From: an uncultured Opitutales bacterium
GTDB lineage: Bacteria > Verrucomicrobiota > Verrucomicrobiia > Opitutales > Intestinicryptomonadaceae
Length of the DNA: 33,178 nt
Assembly: GCA_944389315.1 (NCBI GenBank)
Contig: CALXLX010000023.1
Span: forward strand, 1 to 33,178
Reading direction: 5' to 3'
Part shown: piece by piece, positions 1 through 7,272 of the stretch
Numbering within the stretch: position 1 is the stretch's first letter
Layout of the letters: each line of letters begins with the position of its first letter
Made by a program: the position numbers and the translations under genes
Notes under the pieces: model-generated
The model's database searches: none
Seen by the model: only the letters and a program-made list of their open reading frames with translations
Told to the model about the DNA's origin: nothing

Positions 1-29
1 TCTTTCCCTACACGACGCTCTTCCGATCT
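1..29 (+). other. Illumina sequencing adapter remnant (not genomic)
   Basis: Bases 1-29 match the 3' part of the Illumina TruSeq universal adapter, ending in CTCTTCCGATCT. Read in the frame of the following gene they give SFPTRRSSDL, a peptide well known as an adapter-derived contaminant in protein databases. The genomic sequence therefore starts at about base 30, and any protein extended through this stretch has a false N-terminus. Confidence 0.98.
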
Positions 30-435
30 CAAGAAGGAGGCGTACAGGTGGTTTGCGCTTTCCGCCCAGAAGGGCGACGCGGAGGCTCTTGCCGCCGCTG
101 AGCAGATACGTTTGGAGATGCCCCCGGGGACATTTACGCAAGTTGCCAAGCCCCAAACGGCAGCAGCAGCCGCGCCCGCGCCTGCGCCCGTTCAGGCGGC
201 GGCGCCTGCGGCGGAAAATCCCGCGCCTGCAGCAGAGGGCTCCGGCAGCCTCCAGGGGTTGAGGGCTTTTCAGGCGGCAAAAGCCGCTGGCATAAATCCG
301 GATGCGGCGGCGGTTTCTGGAGAATCTGCCAAACCCCGGAATGCGCAGGTGGAAAACGCGTCCGTCCAGGCTGCAGGGACGGAGAAAATCGTGCCTTCAA
401 TGTCCATACCGCGCCTCTCGGACAAGTCGGAATAA
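30..435 (+). CDS. Sel1/TPR-like repeat protein, C-terminal fragment
   Basis: This is the 3' end of a gene whose start is lost at the contig edge; the first complete genomic codon is at 31. The opening residues (KKEAYRWFALSAQKGDAEAL) read as the end of a Sel1-type repeat: an A-Y-x-W-F segment, then a G-D-A-x-A turn and helix. A low-complexity Ala/Pro-rich stretch follows at about 155-240, then a polar tail ending at the TAA at 433-435. Sel1 repeats are alpha-helical protein-binding modules, often on secreted or envelope proteins. The specific role cannot be told from this fragment. The reading frame stays open through the adapter bases upstream, but that extension is artefactual. An internal ATG at 112 gives a shorter frame but would cut off the repeat, so it is not the start. 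Confidence 0.75.
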
Positions 436-727
436 GCGAGCAGATTTCCGCTTTAATTTAAGCCCGCTTTTGCGGGCTTTTTTGTGCGCCAATGCCGGGG
501 CTTTCTCCTGCGCCTCCCGCTTGCGCAAAAGCCGGCAATATTTTGCAGCTTTAAAGCGCGGGGCTAATTTGCATGCAAGCTTGCCTTCACCAGGCGCATT
601 GCAAAATATCTTAATTTCTTGGCGACCGAAACGTTGCGCTTTTATTTTGGAGCGCAAAATGGGAAAAAGCCGGCAAAATGCAAGTTGCCCCTTTTCGCAG
701 GAATAAAGGTTGGCTTTCTCTTTTGGG
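436..727. other. Intergenic region with short repeats, no gene seen
   Basis: Apart from the terminator at 461-483, this convergent gap has no convincing gene. The 12-mer AAAAGCCGGCAA occurs at 527-538 and again at 665-676. A 10-bp inverted pair (ATATTTTGCA at 538-547, TGCAAAATAT at 600-609) lies in between. Frames open here have no recognisable protein features. No clear terminator for the minus-strand gene ending at 728 was identified. Confidence 0.5.
461..483 (+). terminator. Rho-independent terminator after the Sel1-like gene
   Basis: A 7-bp stem (AGCCCGC at 461-467 with GCGGGCT at 472-478) closes a TTTT loop and runs into a T tract at 478-483. It lies 25 bases after the stop codon. Confidence 0.9.
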
Positions 728-1192
728 TTAATACCCGAACAGGGTTCCAAAAAACAGAGTTCCAAGCAGGGATAAGATTATCCCCAGCAGGGTGGACGAC
801 AACGCAAGTTTTGCATATCCGTCTTTAATCAGGTACAAGTCGAGTGCGAAGGTCGCCGTAAGCACATATGGCGACAGAAAACAAAGCCCGCTTACCGTGT
901 ATGCCGTAAGGCTCTCCATATTTGATGGAGCCTTATTTTTTTTTGAGTCTTCCTGTTTGGAGGCGGAGCCTTCGGATTTCTTCGCCAATGCCTTCCTGCC
1001 CCGCGCTTCCAATGCCTCTGTTCCGCCCGTCTGATTGAGAAATTCCTTCAGGGTTTTTCGGGTGCCGTCCCTGCACTCTATCTGATGGAAAAGGCCTATC
1101 TTGCCGAACTTTAGGGCCTCGGATAATTCCGAGGCATCGAGCTCAGCGCAAATCTTGCCTTTCCAGAAAATTTTGAACTTTTCCTCTGACAT
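728..1192 (-). CDS. GYF_2-like domain protein with two C-terminal membrane helices
   Basis: A 154-residue protein, last in the minus-strand GTPase/GAP1 operon. Residues 5-52 look like a small GYF_2-type beta/alpha module (K-F-K-I-F-W-K-G-K at the start, a D-G-x-x-K-T-L-K-E-F-L end), a fold usually used for protein-protein contact. A charged, Lys/Glu/Ser-rich linker follows at 60-90, then two hydrophobic helices at about 98-121 and 127-152 close to the C-terminus. The start ATG at 1192-1190 shares one base with the upstream stop (TGATG), implying translational coupling. The GYF_2 match is by eye and uncertain; the membrane helices are clear. A membrane-anchored adaptor for the operon's cytosolic proteins is an inference. 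Confidence 0.75.
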   Translation of the reverse strand: MSEEKFKIFWKGKICAELDASELSEALKFGKIGLFHQIECRDGTRKTLKEFLNQTGGTEALEARGRKALAKKSEGSASKQEDSKKNKAPSNMESLTAYTVSGLCFLSPYVLTATFALDLYLIKDGYAKLALSSTLLGIILSLLGTLFFGTLFGY

Positions 1193-4002
1193 CAGGATTT
1201 CTTATCGGCGCTTTCCGCAGCCTTCTTTAAGGCGTTTTCCTTTGATATTATTTCGAGCATAAGCGGGCTGAAAACCGCAGGTGCGGATTTTTCAACCCCC
1301 TTGGACATCACCTTCTCAAAGCCGCCCGTATCCTGGGTAATGGCCCATATGTCGCCGTTGGAATCTTCCGTGAAGAATTTCTTTTTGCCGTTGAAATCCA
1401 TATACCCGACCATCTTCATTGGGGAGCCCGAAAGCTCCTTCGCGGCGGCGAGATTTATCTTTGCCTCCCTCATGTAGTCTGGGGCGGGCGAGGAGTAAAG
1501 CTCTGCGGAGACCAAGTTCTCCTTTGACTGCGCGTCGAAGAGCCAACCGCATTTAGACGTGTTGCCGTCGGCTAGTTTTGCGACCTTTCTTTCCCTCGCG
1601 AGGGCTGAGGGTGAATACTCCAGCCCGCTTTTTACGGGATCCTTCCTCATTTCCGAGAATATAGCGCTTTCCAAGCGCAGCCTGTAAAGGGGGTTTGCCT
1701 TGTCGAAATCCGCTATCACTTTAAGCAGCGCTATTGCGGGTATGTTCGCGGACATCTTTGCTACCTCCTTGCCGAGTATGCTCTCCGGCGTCGCCGACTC
1801 GGAGACGAGAATGTCCCCCTTGGGCTGCTTTCCGCCGAGCATGATAAGCCTGTATACGGTATTGTTCGTCTTGCCGCCGTAGCCTATCTCCCTTGCAGAC
1901 TGCACTATCTCCGAGCCGCCGTTCCACTTGGTGTGTTTTTCCTCAACCTTGCCGAGCGTGTACACGGGTTTGCCGCCGCGCAGGTACCTGTATATGTTTG
2001 TAAGGTACTCGTCGTTAATGGCCGAGGGCGCGCGGGAGAATTCCCCGACGCCCACGGAGGCGTTGCCCGCCTCCAGGGAGCATATTCCGTCGTAGGCGCC
2101 GTTTTTGAGGGACTCCGACTTGTCCAGTATCGCTTTTGCCTTGCCCCTGAGCGCGTCTCCCGACGCCGGGCTGTCGGCAAACTTCTGCAGCGCCGACAGA
2201 TACTCCGCCTCGCCCTTGGCTTCGTCCAGAGCCTTGTTTAAGTATCCGAACTCCTCCATTCTGCGCTTTGCCTCGTCTACCCTGGCCGCGGCGGCGTTGA
2301 ATCTATCGGTGTCTATAGCGTGGAGCTTGAACAGGGACGTGCCGTCCTCGGCGATGGGCTTAGCCTCAAGCACGCTTCCCGTCAGCTTCGATAGCAGAAG
2401 CGGATAGTCGTCCGACGGATTCTCCAGCTTCGCCAAATTCTTCTCTATGCTCTCCAGGCATCTCTCCAACACACCCTTAAGGCGCGCTTTGCGCTCGTCT
2501 ATCTTATTTGAGAACATGCCGCGTATGTCCGAGAGCTCCTTGTCGAACGGAAATTCAAAACGAGCGGAGAAATCCGCCGCGAGAGCCTCCGTCTCGGAAA
2601 GCATGTTCCATGCGTTTTGGTACTGCGCGGACGTGGAGTTCTCGAAGTCGAACTTGAGCATATCGTCCATCCTGTGCCTTATCTGCGTGAGCTTGTCCGA
2701 ATAGGACTTAATCTCTACCTTCAGCTTCTGCAGCTCTATGGCCAGAGACTGGTTGCCGGCCACCGCTTGCGCATAGCGGCTCTCAGCCTTCTCCGCTACC
2801 CCGCGGGCAGCCTGCATGTCGCGCATGTCGTCCGCCGAAGCTATAAGCATGGCCGCGTCGGATACCGCCTTGCTCTTGAGCCTCTCGTCCCTCAAATAGT
2901 AGCCCGCAGCGCCTACAGCGCCTACTACTATTAAAAGCAGCGCAGCGCGGCTTAGCCTACGCCTGAAAATCCTGCCGCGCAGGCGCGAGATGGCCTTCTT
3001 GGTCTTGACCTCCAACTCCCCCTTGGCGGCCTCCCCGGCCTTGGAGTACAACTCCGTTATGCGCTGAAGGCGCTTGTTCGCCGGCAGCTTCTCAGACGGA
3101 TTCTCCAGCTCCATGAGAAGTTCGTTCCTGGCGCGCTGCGCCTCGCGCTCGAGCTCAGCCGCGTCGTGCGCCTTAGCGGCCTCGGCCGCCCTCATGTCTA
3201 CAAACTCGGCCTCGCGCGGATCCGTGCCGTCGGATATTGACGACCTTAAAATCTGGTATTCCGACGCAAGGCTCAAGACCTCGTCGAAATCTCTTTCGTC
3301 TACCAGCTCCAGCCTCCGGACTATCTCGGCCATGCGCTTTTTTGCGACCTTGGCCTGATGCTCGGAAAACGCCCTTCCCGCCGTGCCGAGCGCCAAGGAA
3401 CCCTTCAGGTAGGAATGTTCGTAGTCCTTCAATTCGGAGTACAGGGCAACAATCTTCTCGTCGTCCCGCTCGCGGAGGGCTTTTTCGAGCTCGGCCTCCT
3501 TCATACGGGCAAATTTCTTCTCGAGCTTTTCGCACTCGCCCTTCGCCTGAGCGTCGTTGGCGTTTATCTTGCATATGGTGCGTATGACAGACAGGGCCTC
3601 CTCTGTCTTTCTCAGGCGCACTGCGCGCCGAAAGTCCCTGTACAGCGGGTGGGTCTGCGATATGTGCTTCGCGTAAAGCCCGTTTATGAGCTCTATCTGG
3701 TACTCGTCGAAGGGCGCCGCCGCCGGATACCCCTCGGACTTGCATAAATTTACCCACTTCGGATACTCCGCAAACGACAGGGCGTTTAAGGTCTCCAACA
3801 ACTGCGGCGGCGTCTCAGCCACCTGCAACGCGGTGTAGTCCCTGCCGGCCTTTATCAGCGCGGCGCAACGCTCCAGCTTCTCTGCCGCGGCGTCCCTCAT
3901 TCTTTTGTATTCCGCCGCAAGCGAACGTATCTGCAAATCGGTCATGTCGGACTTCCCTCCGAGTATGGCCTGAATCTTTAGTACTACAAGTTGCTCTGTC
4001 AT
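1192..4002 (-). CDS. Large helical membrane protein of the GTPase/GAP1 operon, unknown function
   Basis: A 936-residue protein that I cannot place in a named family. Residues 1-345 are highly charged and helical, with TPR-like or coiled-coil character and many K/E/R/A heptad-like stretches. A very basic segment (R-I-F-R-R-R-L) leads into one membrane helix at about 351-370. The remaining 565 residues begin with more coiled coil (about 375-620) and end in a mixed, probably globular region (about 640-910). No catalytic motif is evident. The ATG at 4002 lies nine bases after the GAP1-like gene and has a GGAATTTAAC leader, so a weak ribosome site is present. By the positive-inside rule the N-terminal arm is probably cytoplasmic. 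Its position between the GAP1-like and GYF_2-like genes suggests it is the structural or effector membrane subunit (inference). Confidence 0.85.
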   Translation of the reverse strand: MTEQLVVLKIQAILGGKSDMTDLQIRSLAAEYKRMRDAAAEKLERCAALIKAGRDYTALQVAETPPQLLETLNALSFAEYPKWVNLCKSEGYPAAAPFDEYQIELINGLYAKHISQTHPLYRDFRRAVRLRKTEEALSVIRTICKINANDAQAKGECEKLEKKFARMKEAELEKALRERDDEKIVALYSELKDYEHSYLKGSLALGTAGRAFSEHQAKVAKKRMAEIVRRLELVDERDFDEVLSLASEYQILRSSISDGTDPREAEFVDMRAAEAAKAHDAAELEREAQRARNELLMELENPSEKLPANKRLQRITELYSKAGEAAKGELEVKTKKAISRLRGRIFRRRLSRAALLLIVVGAVGAAGYYLRDERLKSKAVSDAAMLIASADDMRDMQAARGVAEKAESRYAQAVAGNQSLAIELQKLKVEIKSYSDKLTQIRHRMDDMLKFDFENSTSAQYQNAWNMLSETEALAADFSARFEFPFDKELSDIRGMFSNKIDERKARLKGVLERCLESIEKNLAKLENPSDDYPLLLSKLTGSVLEAKPIAEDGTSLFKLHAIDTDRFNAAAARVDEAKRRMEEFGYLNKALDEAKGEAEYLSALQKFADSPASGDALRGKAKAILDKSESLKNGAYDGICSLEAGNASVGVGEFSRAPSAINDEYLTNIYRYLRGGKPVYTLGKVEEKHTKWNGGSEIVQSAREIGYGGKTNNTVYRLIMLGGKQPKGDILVSESATPESILGKEVAKMSANIPAIALLKVIADFDKANPLYRLRLESAIFSEMRKDPVKSGLEYSPSALARERKVAKLADGNTSKCGWLFDAQSKENLVSAELYSSPAPDYMREAKINLAAAKELSGSPMKMVGYMDFNGKKKFFTEDSNGDIWAITQDTGGFEKVMSKGVEKSAPAVFSPLMLEIISKENALKKAAESADKKS

Positions 4003-4011
4003 GTTAAATTC

Positions 4012-5337
4012 CTATTTGCGTTTTTTTGCGTCTATTTTTTCCTTCAGTTCGGCGAGTCTATCGGAGCGCTGCTTCGCGTCGGGCGGCTCTGCCGCGGCGA
4101 GAGCGCTTCTTGCTGTGCCCAGCTTGGATTCCGCGCCGGAAATGTCGCCCCTCAACAGGAGAAGTTCCGCGTCGGAGACAAGATCGTCGAAGCGCTCGCA
4201 TATCTGCCTGGTTATGCGCCTCCCAAATGACGGATCTATCTGCGCGGAAAGCGAGTTCTTCCAAATAGAAAGAGCCCCGGAGAAATCGTCCTTCTCTATG
4301 CTCTCAGATATCCTTTTCTTAAGATCGGAAAACGACTCCCCGCTATCCGTCTTTTCCAGGGTCTTCAGGCTTCCGCCCGACACATCTCCCTCGCCAGCCT
4401 TCGAGCCTCCCCAAAACGCCCATAGCCCGAACGCTGCAACGATGACCGCCGCCGCAATTACGGCGGATAAATACGCGAGCTTCTGGTTCCCGCCCTTGTC
4501 GCGGTCGTTCCCCTCCACGACGTCGAACTTCTTTCTGCCCAACTGCGGACCCTTTACCGTAAGATTGAACCTCTCCCTGTTTGTGAGCTCGCCGCTGCGC
4601 GCATATTGAGCGGCCCGGCCTCCGGGGGCCTCGGGAGCCGAAGCGGTGTCAAGATCTATGTCGGCGTCCGGGCGTGGCGTGCAGTAGGCGGCCCAGTCGG
4701 CCCTCGATGAGACTCCCCCCGATACGCACGTGGTGAAAGTCGCATTCCACCGCTTCTGGGTGTCCAACTCCAACTCGAGGCTTTCCGCATATAGCCTCAG
4801 AAGCTCCTCCTCTTTCCCGGGGGAGGCGTGCAGCACCCTCTTTTGCCCGCATGTCAGAAGCGCGGCTTTGCCCGCGTCGCCAAATATGCCCTCCCAGGTC
4901 TTTGCCGGAAGTATGCCTTTTATGCGCGGGATTTCCCCCATAGATATCTGCTCGTCCAAAAGCCTCGGCTCTTCGTCCCAGGAGCTTCTCCAGCCCTTCC
5001 ACCCGAGCATTATCTCCGCAGGATTCGCCGAATGGGGGCCTATCTCCTGTTCAGGCACTACAATGTGGTGCGCTATGTAATTGTTCCTGTTCGTATAATC
5101 TACGCCGCAATCCTGCGCGCGCGTGAGTATATAGTATTTTGTCCTTCCGAAAATTATGTTCGAGAGCGTGTACGAAACCGGATTCCCGCCCGTCTGTGGC
5201 CTTTCGTAGACGCCGAGCGGTTCTATGACCGTTGCCAGCTGCTGGGGCATGTCGGCGCTTCTTGCCACGGTGCAGAAACCGGATCTGCCCATGGCCAGCC
5301 CCTTGGGGGAACTGGTGTATATAAGTTGGTATGCCAT
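4012..5337 (-). CDS. GTPase-associated protein 1-like (GAP1-N2) protein with membrane anchor
   Basis: A 441-residue protein. Its N-terminal 210 residues carry signatures I associate with the GAP1-N2 domain (GTPase-associated protein 1, type 2): an opening Y-Q-L-I-Y-T-S with a G-R-S-G-F-C-T-V-A segment, a central N-Y-I-A-H-H-I-V-V-P strand, and a W-N-A-T-F-T-T segment near residue 200. A hydrophobic helix at about 288-309 crosses the membrane. A polar C-terminal part (about 325-441) looks helical and TPR-like. The ATG at 5337-5335 shares one base with the stop of the GTPase gene (TGATG) and is preferred over the TTG just upstream at 5340. In the recalled family, such proteins partner a GTPase encoded next to them, exactly as here. 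Function is unproven; a regulator or scaffold for the GTPase is the likely role. Confidence 0.8.
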   Translation of the reverse strand: MAYQLIYTSSPKGLAMGRSGFCTVARSADMPQQLATVIEPLGVYERPQTGGNPVSYTLSNIIFGRTKYYILTRAQDCGVDYTNRNNYIAHHIVVPEQEIGPHSANPAEIMLGWKGWRSSWDEEPRLLDEQISMGEIPRIKGILPAKTWEGIFGDAGKAALLTCGQKRVLHASPGKEEELLRLYAESLELELDTQKRWNATFTTCVSGGVSSRADWAAYCTPRPDADIDLDTASAPEAPGGRAAQYARSGELTNRERFNLTVKGPQLGRKKFDVVEGNDRDKGGNQKLAYLSAVIAAAVIVAAFGLWAFWGGSKAGEGDVSGGSLKTLEKTDSGESFSDLKKRISESIEKDDFSGALSIWKNSLSAQIDPSFGRRITRQICERFDDLVSDAELLLLRGDISGAESKLGTARSALAAAEPPDAKQRSDRLAELKEKIDAKKRK

Positions 5338-7118
5338 CAACGTACCGGAATCAGGTTTGTGGTTCGGCTAAGAGCCCATAGCGTCGGAATTTCGACGTAC
5401 ATCGGGTTAAGCTTCTCGGGAACCGGCGCTATCTTCCCCGCGCTCGGCCCCTCGGTCAGCTTTATCGGAGAGTGCCCGAGCGCGCTTAGCGCAAAGAACT
5501 TAGTGTCTGAGGATATGCTCTGCGCGGCGCTGACTATGGACGGATCTATGTCCTCGAGAAAATCCTTTATTATGCGGGAATTCTCGTCTATGGCTTGCAG
5601 GTCTAAGCGCCCGTCCGAGATGGTCTCCTTCAGGGGGACTTTCAACAGATCCTTCCAGATGTCGTACTTTCCTATTATGACGGCCAGGGGCTTGTCTATC
5701 TTGGCCGACAAATCCATACCCGCTATACGCTTTATGCGCATCTCCATCTCTGAAAGTATCGTGTCCTGCTGGTCGAGGCGGCCGTCTATAAGCAGCTGCG
5801 GATCGGGATTCCCCTCGAGCAACTTTTTGAAGTTTCTGTTGGCAGCCGGGTCGAACAGGAAAAATATCGCCGCGGAGCTGGCCACGTGCATGGCTCCAGG
5901 AGACTCCTCCAGGTCCAAGCCCGGCTCAAAGTGCTCTCCGGCGTTGTCGTAGAATATTATGGACACCTCCTTCTTGGACTTGTCTTCGGAGGATATAGCA
6001 TATGTCATGGGCTTGGGCAGGGCCACCATTTTCCCGAAACGCGGGTACCTCTCGTACATTGCGCCCTCGAGGGCGGTTTTTGCGAGTATGGCGTCCTCCG
6101 GCTTGGAGGCTGAAAAAAGCCTGTTGCGCATCTGCGTAAGCAGCATGTTCCCGGACGGGTCCAAATCCTTCAGCGTCATGCCGAAATTCTTGTACAAAGA
6201 CGTCTGCAGCTGCTTTGTCAGCACGCTCAAGTAGTAGGATTTCCCTGAGCTGGGCGCGCCCACGATGGAAAATATCTTGTTGTCCAAATCGAAAAATCCC
6301 GATGGCAGCTTCTTGCGGCAGTGCGGACAGGCAAAATCCGGCGCGGGCATTCCAGCAGGATCGAGGGCAACCCCGTCGGGCGAAAAACTCACCGGAAGGA
6401 ACCTGAGCATTTCATTCGGGCCGAGCACGGGATCCGAACGCAGGGATTCGTGCGTGGCTATGTTCATGGCGTCCCCGACGTCGAACTTCAGCCAGCAAAG
6501 AGGACACGTCACCGGCGCCACAGACTCCGACAACACAGGAGATATGTTCAGCGCCGCCCCCTCCGCCGATCTAATCGCGCCTTTTGAGCCGCCTTCGCTG
6601 CCGCTGCTTCCCTTCCGGCCGAATACGTCGGAATAGAAGAACCCCGTTTCCAACCCGGAGGGGCACATGGCCATTCCCTCTCCCGTTATTCCGCGTTTTG
6701 CCATGGATACCGGTATCAGCTCCAGCGGAAGCTCGTCCTCTATTCTTCCGGTTTGGACGTTGAATACGGTCCATTTTGAGAAATCCGCGCCCGAGATCTT
6801 TTCGCGGGCGGCGTCGGATACGGCCACGTAGAATATTCTATCGCCAATCTGGAGCGTGAAAAGATCCGACACCTTCAACGAGGAATTTAGCGGGGAGGAG
6901 TTTACTATCGCGGGAACGTCGCCTATGGGGACAAGCTCCACGCCTCCGTCCCGGGCGGATTTCACCGATAGGCAGGCGGGGACGCCGTCGACTTTTATCG
7001 CGCAGTCCGCTGAGCCGCCTATCTTTACCTCCTCGTCTTCGGCGGTCTGCGTGAACCTGTCAGCGCAGTCCGTCATTGAAACTCTGACTTTTCTTTTGCC
7101 TTTAAGAAATCCGAACAT
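5337..7118 (-). CDS. TRAFAC/double-GTPase-like P-loop protein with FHA-like and zinc-binding regions
   Basis: A 593-residue protein heading the operon. Residues 8-103 resemble an FHA-type beta sandwich (V-K-I-G-G-S-A-D-C-A-I-K-V near 31, L-x-I-G-D-R-I-F-Y-V near 89) without the usual phosphopeptide-binding arginine. C205/C208 and C264/C267 form a split four-cysteine zinc site. The nucleotide domain has a P-loop G-A-P-S-S-G-K-S (287-294), a D-N-A-G at 391-394 matching the G3 DxxG motif, G-K-Y-D at 483-486 in the place of N/TKxD, and S-A-L near 545 as a possible G5. This layout fits GTPases recalled beside GAP1 proteins in Planctomycetes and relatives. The altered G4 leaves guanine specificity open, so ATP use is possible. 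The ATG at 7118 starts divergently from the ECF sigma gene. Confidence 0.85.
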   Translation of the reverse strand: MFGFLKGKRKVRVSMTDCADRFTQTAEDEEVKIGGSADCAIKVDGVPACLSVKSARDGGVELVPIGDVPAIVNSSPLNSSLKVSDLFTLQIGDRIFYVAVSDAAREKISGADFSKWTVFNVQTGRIEDELPLELIPVSMAKRGITGEGMAMCPSGLETGFFYSDVFGRKGSSGSEGGSKGAIRSAEGAALNISPVLSESVAPVTCPLCWLKFDVGDAMNIATHESLRSDPVLGPNEMLRFLPVSFSPDGVALDPAGMPAPDFACPHCRKKLPSGFFDLDNKIFSIVGAPSSGKSYYLSVLTKQLQTSLYKNFGMTLKDLDPSGNMLLTQMRNRLFSASKPEDAILAKTALEGAMYERYPRFGKMVALPKPMTYAISSEDKSKKEVSIIFYDNAGEHFEPGLDLEESPGAMHVASSAAIFFLFDPAANRNFKKLLEGNPDPQLLIDGRLDQQDTILSEMEMRIKRIAGMDLSAKIDKPLAVIIGKYDIWKDLLKVPLKETISDGRLDLQAIDENSRIIKDFLEDIDPSIVSAAQSISSDTKFFALSALGHSPIKLTEGPSAGKIAPVPEKLNPMYVEIPTLWALSRTTNLIPVR

Positions 7119-7182
7119 TGTACGATGATTGTTTTTCGAAACATTTAAACGGACTCGCTTCCGACTTCAATTAAAAAAAGTT

Positions 7183-7208
7183 TGAAACAAAAAGTCGCAT
7201 GTTGCGTC
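7183..7208 (+). promoter_or_regulatory. Candidate ECF-type promoter of the sigma factor gene
   Basis: TGAAAC at 7183-7188 is followed after exactly 16 bases by CGTC at 7205-7208. This equals the consensus of several Bacillus ECF sigma factors (SigX, SigW and SigM types). It lies about 65 bases upstream of the sigma start codon, leaving a leader that holds the ribosome site AAAGGA at 7259-7264. Autoregulation is typical of ECF factors, so the encoded sigma factor probably reads this site. This rests on the pattern alone. Confidence 0.55.
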
Positions 7209-7272
7209 TAAAAAAATAAAGGCGGGGGAAAGAGTCCTTCGCAACGTATAAAACAACTAAAGGAAATAAACC

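Noticed and set aside
302..706. Open frames on both strands between 302 and 765
   Set aside because: They overlap the terminator at 461-483 and the repeats, and their sequences are Arg/Lys-rich without domain features.
4322..4331. AGATCGGAAA, resembling the start of the reverse Illumina adapter
   Set aside because: The match ends after about nine bases and the sequence is in-frame coding of the GAP1-like gene, so it is chance.
5338..5340. TTG as start of the GAP1-like gene
   Set aside because: The ATG three bases further in overlaps the upstream stop as TGATG, matching the other coupled junction in the operon.
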